Positions 1 through 7,479 of a stretch of DNA of 23,238 nucleotides are shown one piece after another; position 1 is the first letter of the stretch; every line of letters starts with the position of its first letter. The notes under the pieces are model-generated. The model was not told the origin of the DNA. It did no database searches and worked only from the letters and a program-made list of their open reading frames with translations. The DNA comes from UBA11996 sp964394975 (GTDB lineage: Bacteria; Chloroflexota; Dehalococcoidia; Lucifugimonadales; UBA826). The stretch lies in NCBI GenBank assembly GCA_964394975.1, contig CAYMZR010000025.1, positions 1 through 23,238 of the forward strand. Direction: 5' to 3'. A program made the translations under genes and the position numbers.

Positions 1-623
1 GAGTACTTTCTCCAATTGAACTTATAAGAAGAGCTATTGTAGTTGGTTACCAAACGATGGCAATCACTGACCATGTCGGGCCTGGCAATCTCGAATATGT
101 TTTATCTACCCTCAAAAAAGATTGCGAAATGGCGGAAAAAAGATGGGATATAAAAGTATTTACTGGTGTCGAGATCACCCACACACCCATAGAAGATATA
201 GATCTGCTGGCGAAAGAAGCACGTGCCTTGGGCGCCCAAGTCGTAAATGTACATGGGGAGACCATAATGGAACCAGTGATATCTGGCACCAATTTAGCCG
301 CGGTGTCTTCTCAGTATGTTGATATCCTGGCACACCCTGGATTGATCACTTTAGATGAGGCAACTTTAGCTGAAAAAAACGGAGTCTTTTTAGAGATATC
401 AGGCAGGAAAGGTCATGGTCTTGCCAATGGTCACGTCGCAAAAATAGCGCGCAAAAGTGGCGCCAATTTGATTTTAGATTCTGATGCGCACGAACCTGAT
501 GATCTGATGACTCGAGAATATGCGGAGAAAGTGGCAACGGGATCAGGTCTCAACATGGGAGAAAGGGAGACTGTGCTAAGACAGTCTCCTTTAACGTTGA
601 TACAACGAGTTAATAATCGATGA
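1..623 (+). CDS. PHP-domain phosphoesterase (histidinol-phosphatase-like), 5'-truncated by the window
   Basis: The reading frame is open from base 3, upstream of the first ATG at 57, so the start lies outside the window. PHP-family proteins are metal-dependent phosphoesterases, and the best known is histidinol-phosphate phosphatase. Metal-ligand motifs appear in family order: AITDH near the visible start, GVEI, VNVHGE, DILAHPG, FLEIS and LDSDAH towards the C terminus. These supply the His, Glu and Asp residues of the usual trinuclear site. The beginning of the first motif lies beyond the window edge. The substrate cannot be told from sequence: it could be histidinol phosphate or another phosphoester, and no his genes are visible here. 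The gene ends one base before the stop codon of the convergent dehydrogenase gene, and its last 60 bases carry a strong inverted repeat. Confidence 0.85.
   Translation, partial: VLSPIELIRRAIVVGYQTMAITDHVGPGNLEYVLSTLKKDCEMAEKRWDIKVFTGVEITHTPIEDIDLLAKEARALGAQVVNVHGETIMEPVISGTNLAAVSSQYVDILAHPGLITLDEATLAEKNGVFLEISGRKGHGLANGHVAKIARKSGANLILDSDAHEPDDLMTREYAEKVATGSGLNMGERETVLRQSPLTLIQRVNNR
563..592. terminator. Inverted repeat at a convergent gene junction, possible terminator
   Basis: A 9-bp perfect stem (566-574 with 581-589) closes a 6-nt loop and extends to about 12 bp in the plus-strand RNA through a G-U pair and two A-U pairs (563-565 with 590-592). It lies inside the end of the PHP gene and about 35 nt beyond the stop of the minus-strand dehydrogenase gene. 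It is followed by only three T's on either strand, so it is a weak intrinsic terminator at best. It may act as an mRNA 3' stabiliser or a shared transcription block. Confidence 0.45.
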
Positions 624-624
624 T

Positions 625-1605
625 CTAATCGTCGGGTAGAACAACAGAATCCGGATCTGCTCCACTGGCAACTTTAGCAGTGTTGTATGCCGCAAAAGCC
701 CTGCTTTTTTCCCCTGCTTCTTGAGTGAAAGCTGCCAAATGTGGAGTAATCAATACATTATCCATGCCAATAAGTGGATTGTCTTCAGGCGTGGGCTCAA
801 TTTCCAGCACATCTACTCCGGCCGCCATGATTTTCTCTTCTTCAATGGCTCGTATAAAAGCATCTTCATCCACCACGGGGCCCCTACAAGCATTAATCAA
901 CACTGCGGTAGGCTTCATCAAATCGAATTCACGGTCACTTATCATTCCTGTAGTCTTTTTGTTTAGAGGTACATGGAGGGTAATTATGTCCGATTCCTGT
1001 AATAATTCATCGAACCCTACTTTTTTCATTCCCAATTCATCTATCAAAGCAGAGTCCGGATCGACGATATCATGATAAATCAATTCACACTCCCATCCCT
1101 GTAACCTCTTAGCCACCCTAGAACCAATTCGTCCCACTCCAATAATCCCGACTGTCTTACCAGTTAGTTCATGTGCCTGAGAAAACCAGGTAGTTCTAAT
1201 ATCTGACATCCACTTGCCGTCTTTAACACTCTTAAATTGCAATTGAAGTTTTCTGTAAACTCCAATCATCAAGGCTATGGTATGTTCAGCCACAGCAACA
1301 GCGTTTCCCCCACCGTTATTGGAAACTTTGACACCAAGTTCCCCAAGAGCTGTTTTATCAAGCTGATTTGTTCCAGCACTGGTGGTTTGAATTAAACGAA
1401 GTTCGGGACATTTGGCCGCGAGCTCAACATCAAAAGCAAGCGCCCCTCCCAAAATAACAGCCTTGGTATTTTTCAAAGCTTCAGCCGAATCTTCTAAGGA
1501 CATAGAAGAATCAACCCAACCTATATCTACTCCAGCCGGCATAGCATCCTTCAAAATTTGCAATCCAGAGTCATCTGGAGCCCAAAACACAATTTCATTG
1601 TTCAT
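625..1605 (-). CDS. D-isomer-specific 2-hydroxyacid dehydrogenase
   Basis: This 326-residue cytosolic NAD(P)-dependent oxidoreductase should interconvert a D-2-hydroxyacid and the 2-oxoacid. The nucleotide-binding fold has GVGRIG at 156-161 and an acidic residue (D179) after the second strand, which favours NAD over NADP. Catalytic residues of the family are visible: R241 in NACRGPVVDE, a Glu in DVLEIEP (268 or 270), and H289 in TPHLAAFT. Length is typical of the phosphoglycerate/glyoxylate reductase-like group. There is no ACT regulatory domain, so it is not a standard SerA. The substrate is unresolved. The ATG at 1605 is the natural start (MNNEIVFWAPDD), and a good promoter lies 45-73 bases upstream. 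The gene is divergent from the CoA-transferase operon and convergent with the PHP gene. Confidence 0.9.
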   Translation of the reverse strand: MNNEIVFWAPDDSGLQILKDAMPAGVDIGWVDSSMSLEDSAEALKNTKAVILGGALAFDVELAAKCPELRLIQTTSAGTNQLDKTALGELGVKVSNNGGGNAVAVAEHTIALMIGVYRKLQLQFKSVKDGKWMSDIRTTWFSQAHELTGKTVGIIGVGRIGSRVAKRLQGWECELIYHDIVDPDSALIDELGMKKVGFDELLQESDIITLHVPLNKKTTGMISDREFDLMKPTAVLINACRGPVVDEDAFIRAIEEEKIMAAGVDVLEIEPTPEDNPLIGMDNVLITPHLAAFTQEAGEKSRAFAAYNTAKVASGADPDSVVLPDD

Positions 1606-1649
1606 ATAACTTACATACCCCCTGCCAATTGAGTCGTTTTGTATCGGTG

Positions 1650-1678
1650 ATTATATGTAGTTAATCCAATCACCTCAA
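1650..1678 (-). promoter_or_regulatory. Sigma70-type promoter for the 2-hydroxyacid dehydrogenase gene
   Basis: On the minus strand a -35 box TTGAGG (1673-1678, 4/6 match) and a perfect -10 box TATAAT (1650-1655) are separated by exactly 17 bp. The predicted start near 1643 gives a leader of about 38 nt before the ATG at 1605. Confidence 0.6.
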
Positions 1679-1696
1679 CTGAAAGAGCCTTAAGTT

Positions 1697-1702
1697 TATA
1701 AT
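1697..1702 (+). promoter_or_regulatory. -10 element for the CoA-transferase/cmk/glmS operon
   Basis: A perfect TATAAT lies 36 bases before the TTG start at 1739. No good -35 box is visible at the right distance (1674-1679 reads CTCAAC), so an activator may be needed. This position overlaps the -35 region of the divergent minus-strand promoter, so the two promoters share about 50 bp and could be coordinately controlled. Confidence 0.4.
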
Positions 1703-1738
1703 GCCACTGAACCGTTTACATGAAAATAGGATGTACAG

Positions 1739-2941
1739 TTGAATCCCAAAGCTCTAAAAGATGTCAAAGTTCTAGATTTTACCCATTACGTGTCTGGACC
1801 ATATTGCACCAAATTATTGGGCGACTATGGAGCCGATGTCATCAAGATAGAACGTCCTGTCAGAGGAGATCCATGCCGAGAACTACCACCTTTTGAAAAA
1901 GCTAGCCAAAATCCCCAGACTAGTCTGTTATTTAAATATTTGAACACAAATAAAAAGAGTGTAGAACTTGACATAAAATCTGATTTCGGTAGAAATGCTA
2001 TAGAACGATTAGCCATGGATACAGACATCCTAGTTGAAAATTTCCGACCCGGCGTCCTAAGTTCTTTTGGATTAACAAAGGAAAAATTGAGGAATATAAA
2101 TCCGAAATTGGTGGTTGTTTCTATAAGTAATTTTGGTCAAACAGGACCTTACAGGGATTTCAAAGCCAACGACTTAATTTTTTATGCGCTAGGTGGACTA
2201 ATGTACATTTTCGGTTCCACAGATAAGGCCCCAATTAAACATGCCTTTCGACAGGCACAATTCAAGGCCGGGACTAACGCAGCTTCGGCCGCTTTGATGG
2301 CCTACTACAATTCACTTACATATGGTCGTGGTGAGGAAATAGACATTTCAATCCAAGAAAGCATAGCTGCCTCGGTTCGAGATGCAACCACTAGCTATGC
2401 CACATCTGGAGTGGTTAGAACACGGCAAAGCCCTATGAATGGGGAGATCCCTAGAACCCCAATAAAGGTTAGCGACGGATATGTTGTCCCCATAACATTT
2501 GGGCACACTGACTGGAGCAAAACGGCTGATTTATTGGGAGAGGAAAAGCTGTATAACGACAAATTTACAACTCCTGAAGCCCGTAGAGAAAATGCAGACG
2601 AATTTGAACAATTAGTCCGAACTGCTTTTAGCGTTAGAGGAAAACATGAGTTGTTCTACGGTGCTCATTCTCATAGGGAGTTAGTATATGGTTTGGTACA
2701 AGACGCAGCAGACCTATTGGAAAACCCCCAGTATCAACACGACGGCTACTTTCAAAAAATGGAAGATAATGCCAGCAGTAAAACTCAATTCCCGGGAAGG
2801 CCTTTTCACTTATCGAAAACCCCCTGGGAAATACGCGCCGGGGCACCTAGGTTGGGGCAACACAATGACGAGGTCCTCATGGAAAAGTTAAAACTATCTA
2901 CAGAATATCCGATAAACACGAGATGTAGCGATGGAAAATAA
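1739..2941 (+). CDS. Class III CoA-transferase (CaiB/BaiF) family subunit, catalytic Asp replaced by Gln
   Basis: This 400-residue CaiB/BaiF-family protein shows the N-terminal VKVLDFTHYVSGPY and GADVIKIERP signatures, the central NFRPGV motif and the SNFGQTGPY motif. Family members move CoA between carboxylic acids through an aspartyl-CoA intermediate. The catalytic Asp normally opens a D-x-x-A-G motif; here the motif reads QFKAG, putting Gln174 in that place. The protein may therefore be a non-catalytic partner of the next gene product, which keeps the Asp. The start is TTG at 1739: AGGA at 1728-1731 is 7 nt upstream, an in-frame TAG at 1727 blocks extension, and the nearby ATGs are out of frame. 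The 3' end overlaps the next gene by 11 bases, implying translational coupling. The substrates are unknown. Confidence 0.87.
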   Translation: MNPKALKDVKVLDFTHYVSGPYCTKLLGDYGADVIKIERPVRGDPCRELPPFEKASQNPQTSLLFKYLNTNKKSVELDIKSDFGRNAIERLAMDTDILVENFRPGVLSSFGLTKEKLRNINPKLVVVSISNFGQTGPYRDFKANDLIFYALGGLMYIFGSTDKAPIKHAFRQAQFKAGTNAASAALMAYYNSLTYGRGEEIDISIQESIAASVRDATTSYATSGVVRTRQSPMNGEIPRTPIKVSDGYVVPITFGHTDWSKTADLLGEEKLYNDKFTTPEARRENADEFEQLVRTAFSVRGKHELFYGAHSHRELVYGLVQDAADLLENPQYQHDGYFQKMEDNASSKTQFPGRPFHLSKTPWEIRAGAPRLGQHNDEVLMEKLKLSTEYPINTRCSDGK

Positions 2942-4280
2942 AGGAATCTTAAGCGATATACGTGTTGTGGAGCTAAGTCAACTTATAGCGATACCTTACG
3001 CTACAAAACTGATGTCAGATATGGGCGCAGAGATCATTAGATTAGAATCCGCGAAAAGACCTGACGCGTATAGGCTTTCTGACTTCTACGATGAAAAATT
3101 GAATGGAGATTATTGGAATCGGGCAATAAATTTCAATGAACAAAACAGAAACAAATTAGGACTTGCCCTCGAATTAGATAACAAAAATGCATTGGAACAA
3201 CTTTATGATCTTGTAAGCATTAGTGACATTTTCGCATGCAATTTCACCCCGAGAGTGATGAAAAAATTTGGTCTGGAATACGACAACCTTAAAACCATAA
3301 AGCCTGACATCATCGTTGTATCATCAACCGGGTATGGGCACTCCGGACCTTGGTCTAGTTTCGGGGCGATAGGATTTGGAACCGAGGCTGCATCTGGTCT
3401 ATCATCGGCAACAGGATACGAAAATGGTCCTCCGGCTCAGCCAGAGATTCCTTATCCCGACTATACTGCAGCAGAACATACCGTCTTTGCCCTTATGGCA
3501 GCGATAATACATCGTTCAAAAACAGGAGAAGGCCAATTTGTCGAGGTTTCGCAGGCAGAATGTGTGACATCTACGATACCTGAAATAATACTTGACTACA
3601 CAGCCAACAAAAATATACCTAAGAGAATCGGTAACTCTCATCCGGAAATATCTCCTCACGGTTGCTATCCATGCAAGGGCAAAGACAAATGGATAACAAT
3701 TGCCACCCAATCAGAGGATGAATGGGGTTTGCTTGCGAACTTACTGTTCCCAGAGATTACAAATAATACTAAATTTGATTCAAATGCCTCTCGAATCATA
3801 AACCGAAAAGAATTGGATGAATTGATCTCTACCAGAACTAAGGAATGGGATAGTTTGGAGTTGATGGAGATATTACAAAGACAAGGGGTCGCTGCAGGAG
3901 CTGTTCTAAATGGTAAAGAGCTTTTATTCAACAAACATTTGTTTGAACGAAACTTTTTTGAAATAGTACCGCATCAACCAGAAAGCCAAATCCCCGAACT
4001 CCCCTATCCAGGAAAACCCTGGAAGATGTCGGGGCCTTCTCAAGGCAAAATGGTTGCCGCCCCTTCTTTTGGTCAACACAACGAAACCATTTTAAAAAAT
4101 TACCTAGGCTTGAGTAATAAGTCATTCCAACAACTCCGAGAACAAGGTGCAATATCAGCGAAAATAGACATCGCTGCAAAGGAAATAATGGTGTCAAGGA
4201 AAGAAAAGTCAAAGGAAGGTTCGGTATATTCCTATGATCCTAACTTCAAATCAACCATAAAATCCTATTTCGACACCTAA
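2931..4280 (+). CDS. Class III CoA-transferase (CaiB/BaiF) family subunit, catalytic Asp present
   Basis: This 449-residue paralogue of the preceding protein has the same fold signatures (IRVVELSQLIAIPYA, GAEIIRLES, NFTPRVM, STGYGHSGPW). It retains the expected nucleophile as D177 in PYPDYTAAE. It is longer than most family members because of a basic C-terminal tail of about 50 residues after the conserved FGQHNE motif. The tail has no motif I recognise. The ATG lies inside the end of the previous gene, so the two proteins are probably made in equal amounts and may form a heteromer. Paired class III CoA-transferase subunits are known, for example benzylsuccinate CoA-transferase BbsEF and succinyl-CoA:malate CoA-transferase. 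Which acids are handled here cannot be deduced. Confidence 0.88.
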   Translation: MENKGILSDIRVVELSQLIAIPYATKLMSDMGAEIIRLESAKRPDAYRLSDFYDEKLNGDYWNRAINFNEQNRNKLGLALELDNKNALEQLYDLVSISDIFACNFTPRVMKKFGLEYDNLKTIKPDIIVVSSTGYGHSGPWSSFGAIGFGTEAASGLSSATGYENGPPAQPEIPYPDYTAAEHTVFALMAAIIHRSKTGEGQFVEVSQAECVTSTIPEIILDYTANKNIPKRIGNSHPEISPHGCYPCKGKDKWITIATQSEDEWGLLANLLFPEITNNTKFDSNASRIINRKELDELISTRTKEWDSLELMEILQRQGVAAGAVLNGKELLFNKHLFERNFFEIVPHQPESQIPELPYPGKPWKMSGPSQGKMVAAPSFGQHNETILKNYLGLSNKSFQQLREQGAISAKIDIAAKEIMVSRKEKSKEGSVYSYDPNFKSTIKSYFDT

Positions 4281-4311
4281 AAAGGGCCTTTACCCAAAGG
4301 TAGAACGTGAA

Positions 4312-4980
4312 GTGATGAAATTTCAAGTAGCAATAGATGGACCAGTGGCCTCAGGTAAATCCGCAGTGGGCAGAGCCGTTAGTCGAGTCTTGAAATGGAA
4401 ATTCCTCGACACAGGAATCATGTACAGAGCGGCAACTAGAACCATTTTAGATTTAGGGATATCGCCAGAGAACCATACCAAAATTATAGAGGTCGTAAAA
4501 GAAACCTTTATCGAATTGGACGATTCACCAAACTCAGAAAAAATCTTTATAGACGGTACTGACAAAACAGATACTTTAAGAACCCCTGAAATCGACAGAA
4601 CTGTGTCTATTATTTCAAAGATACCCGCCGTCAGAAAAGAACTTGTGAATCAACAAAGAACTATCGCCAGACGTGGCTCCATAGTAATGGTAGGAAGAGA
4701 CATAGGTAGCGTGGTGCTACCGGAGGCAGATGTCCGGTTATACTTAGATGCAAGTGTACAAGTAAGAGCGGAGAGACGCTATAGAGAACGCTTGGGTACT
4801 GAAAACGAGCTGTCATTGGAACAGATAAAAATGGATCTTGAGAACAGAGATAGAATCGATAGAGAGCGAGATGATTCTTCATTAGAGATTCATGATTTCT
4901 ACATAGTGATTGAAACATCTTCGATGACTCTAGAGGAAGTAGTCCGTAACATAACCGATATTTGTAAGTCCAATTTTTAA
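4312..4980 (+). CDS. cmk: Cytidylate kinase
   Basis: This 222-residue kinase phosphorylates CMP and dCMP using ATP in pyrimidine nucleotide synthesis. The P-loop is at the N terminus (IDGPVASGKS, residues 8-17). It is followed by the CMP-binding LDTGIMYRAAT, by MVGRDIGSVVLPEADVRLYL, and by the LID-type segment RAERRYRE, all typical of bacterial Cmk. The start is GTG at 4312 or the ATG immediately after it at 4315; the only SD-like bases (AAAGG, 4296-4300) are a little far from both. The stop overlaps the ATG of plsC (TAATG), a coupling often seen for cmk-plsC pairs. Confidence 0.95.
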   Translation: MMKFQVAIDGPVASGKSAVGRAVSRVLKWKFLDTGIMYRAATRTILDLGISPENHTKIIEVVKETFIELDDSPNSEKIFIDGTDKTDTLRTPEIDRTVSIISKIPAVRKELVNQQRTIARRGSIVMVGRDIGSVVLPEADVRLYLDASVQVRAERRYRERLGTENELSLEQIKMDLENRDRIDRERDDSSLEIHDFYIVIETSSMTLEEVVRNITDICKSNF

Positions 4981-5627
4981 TGCTCTACTCTACTTGTAAT
5001 TTCCTTCAGAAAATAACCTTAAATTGTTTTTCCAATTATGTGGTGTCTGGCCGAGAAAACGTACCTCCAGTAGGTCCATTAATAGTGGTCTCAAACCACC
5101 TTAGCAATATAGACCCGTCTATCTTGGCAGTTTCAGTGTCTAGAAGATTGAAATTCCTTGCAAAAAGCAGCCTATTTGCAGGTCCATTTATCAGCGGTTT
5201 ATTAAGATGGTATGGAGCCTATCCTCTGCATAGGGATCGAGTGGATGTAACTTCGTTCAAGTGGGCTCTAAGCCAGCTCCGAGAGGATGGTGTTATCTTA
5301 ATATTTCCTGAAGGCACTAGAAGCAGGGGGTCGATGATTAAGGCCAAATCTGGCGTCGCAAGGTTAGTCCAGATGTCTAATGCAACCATTCTACCTGTTG
5401 CTATCACAGGAACAGAACACATAGGAAATGTTCTAAGAGTTGTTAATCCAACTGGTGACATTAAAGTGAATATAGGAAGCCCATTTTCTCTACCCAAAAT
5501 AGATGGACCGATAGACAGTCCTATTTTAAAATCTATGACTGACCTGATAATGGAAAGGGTTTCCATACTGTTGCCCGAACCTTACCGTGGTGTGTACAGC
5601 ATTCATAGAAAGGATAATAATAAATAA
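4980..5627 (+). CDS. plsC: 1-acyl-sn-glycerol-3-phosphate acyltransferase
   Basis: This 215-residue protein belongs to the PlsC/LPLAT family, which transfers a second acyl chain to lysophosphatidic acid at the membrane. The catalytic HX4D motif is H40-L-S-N-I-D45. The glycerophosphate-binding motif FPEGTRSRG begins at residue 109, and the later LPVAITGTE segment also fits. The N terminus has only a short hydrophobic stretch and no clear membrane helix, so membrane association is probably peripheral. It shares one base with cmk and lies 3 bp before glmS, in the middle of the operon. Confidence 0.93.
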   Translation: MLYSTCNFLQKITLNCFSNYVVSGRENVPPVGPLIVVSNHLSNIDPSILAVSVSRRLKFLAKSSLFAGPFISGLLRWYGAYPLHRDRVDVTSFKWALSQLREDGVILIFPEGTRSRGSMIKAKSGVARLVQMSNATILPVAITGTEHIGNVLRVVNPTGDIKVNIGSPFSLPKIDGPIDSPILKSMTDLIMERVSILLPEPYRGVYSIHRKDNNK

Positions 5628-5630
5628 CTA

Positions 5631-7475
5631 ATGTGCGGAATCATTGGATACACTGGACATTCTGAAGCATTACCCATCTTGTTAGACGGGCTTTCAAAAC
5701 TCGAATACAGAGGTTACGACAGCGCTGGTATTTCAGTCTTCAATAAAAACCAGACTCACACTACATATAGATCTGCCGGCAAATTAAATGAGCTCAAAAA
5801 ACTTACAGAAACATCAAAGGCAACGGGAGTATCAGGTATCGGGCATACTAGATGGGCAACGCACGGTGAAGCAAACACGATAAATGCTCATCCTCACAGC
5901 GACACTTATGGAAATTTATCTGTTGTTCATAACGGAATTGTAGAAAATTATTTAGACCTGAAGCAGGAACTCACAAACAAGGGCCATTTATTTAATTCCG
6001 ACACGGATTCTGAAACTATCCCTCATCTAATTGAGCATTATATGAACGATGGTGCCAGTTTTGAAGAAGCAGCAGAAAAAAGCGCTGCCAGAATTAAAGG
6101 AGCCAATGCTGTCGTGGTGATGTGTAATGACCAACCAGATAAAATCGTAGCCTTTCGTACTGGTAATGCCGGTGGAGTACTCATTGGATATGGAGATAAT
6201 GAGATGTTAGTAGCCAGCGATATCCCAGCGATATTGGGTTACACAAATACAATCTCACATTTGTTACCAGGAGAACTGGCTGTTTTACACCCCGATTCTG
6301 TCCAATTTAGAGACCAGAATGGTAATTCCATAGAAAAAGAGAAAACCTTCGTGTCCAACGACCCTATCTCTTTAGCCAAAGGTGACTACAGGCATTTCAT
6401 GCTTAAAGAGATATGTGAACAACCAGACGCAATAATTGCTTCTTTGATGGGACGACTTTCATCTGAAGAAGGACTATTCAGTTTGGAAGACCTAAATCTC
6501 AACGTTGATGAAATCAATAAAATATCAAAAATAATACTCACTGGCATGGGCACTAGCTTGCATGCCGCAATGCTTGCCCGCCTCTGGATGGAGAGAATTG
6601 CCGGCATACCAGCTGAATGGGACAACTCCTCTGAATTCCGGTACAGAGAGCCACTTTTGGACGAAAATTCCCTTTTCATATCTATAAGCCAGTCAGGAGA
6701 AACCGCCGACACCTTGGCAGCAATGGAAGAGGTTAAAAAGAAAAATATTAGCCAAATAACTCTATGCAATTATTCAAACACTCAAGCATCTCGCATAGCT
6801 GATCAAACTCTTCAGATCAGGGCAGGGTTAGAAGTCGCTGTAGCAGGAACTAAAACCTTTACTTGCTCATTAGTGACACTCTATGTCCTCGCCATATATT
6901 TCGGTTTACAACGAAATAGAATCAGCGAAAAAGAAGCAGCAAAACTTACAGAAGAACTGTCCCGTCTACCAGAATTAATAGGGACCATTTTAGCCAACCA
7001 AAATCAATATGAAACTCTAGCAAGCCTTTATCATTCAAGTTCAGATTTTCTGTTCTTGGGCAGAGGCTACAACTATCCGATAGCTTTGGAAGGTGCCCTG
7101 AAATTAAAAGAGGTAAGCTATATACACGCCGAAGGATATCCCGCAGGAGAAATGAAACACGGACCCATCTCTCTCATCGACGAAAGTATGCCAGTAGTAG
7201 CTTTAGTGCCGAAAGATGAGCTCTACGAAAAAATGATGAACACTGTAAATGAGGCAAAAAGTAGAGGAGCCATTGTAATAGCTGTTGCCTCAGAATCAGA
7301 CACGGAAATCGAACACAAAGTTGACCATGTTATAAGGATTCCAGATATCTCAGATTCTTTGTCTCCTATAGTTGCATCGATTCCTATGCAGCTGATTTCT
7401 TATTATTTTGCTGTTAGAAGAGGCTGCGACGTGGATCAACCTAGGAACCTGGCAAAGTCCGTAACGGTAGAGTAA
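5631..7475 (+). CDS. glmS: Glutamine-fructose-6-phosphate aminotransferase (isomerizing)
   Basis: This 614-residue enzyme makes glucosamine-6-phosphate from fructose-6-phosphate and glutamine, the entry to peptidoglycan and amino-sugar synthesis. The N-terminal glutaminase has the Cys2 nucleophile directly after Met (MCGIIGYTG), RWATHG at 74-79 and VHNGIVENY near 99-107. Two SIS sugar-isomerase domains follow: GMGTSLHAA and SQSGETADTL in the first, and LGRGYNYPIALEGALKLKE with GEMKHGPISL in the second. The C terminus is the family signature DVDQPRNLAKSVTVE. With only 3 bp between plsC and this ATG there is no room for a glmS ribozyme, so control must be at the operon promoter or protein level. 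Confidence 0.97.
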   Translation: MCGIIGYTGHSEALPILLDGLSKLEYRGYDSAGISVFNKNQTHTTYRSAGKLNELKKLTETSKATGVSGIGHTRWATHGEANTINAHPHSDTYGNLSVVHNGIVENYLDLKQELTNKGHLFNSDTDSETIPHLIEHYMNDGASFEEAAEKSAARIKGANAVVVMCNDQPDKIVAFRTGNAGGVLIGYGDNEMLVASDIPAILGYTNTISHLLPGELAVLHPDSVQFRDQNGNSIEKEKTFVSNDPISLAKGDYRHFMLKEICEQPDAIIASLMGRLSSEEGLFSLEDLNLNVDEINKISKIILTGMGTSLHAAMLARLWMERIAGIPAEWDNSSEFRYREPLLDENSLFISISQSGETADTLAAMEEVKKKNISQITLCNYSNTQASRIADQTLQIRAGLEVAVAGTKTFTCSLVTLYVLAIYFGLQRNRISEKEAAKLTEELSRLPELIGTILANQNQYETLASLYHSSSDFLFLGRGYNYPIALEGALKLKEVSYIHAEGYPAGEMKHGPISLIDESMPVVALVPKDELYEKMMNTVNEAKSRGAIVIAVASESDTEIEHKVDHVIRIPDISDSLSPIVASIPMQLISYYFAVRRGCDVDQPRNLAKSVTVE

Positions 7476-7479
7476 ATAA

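Noticed and set aside
5628..5630. glmS ribozyme upstream of glmS
   Set aside because: Only 3 bp separate plsC and glmS, so there is no room for the ribozyme.
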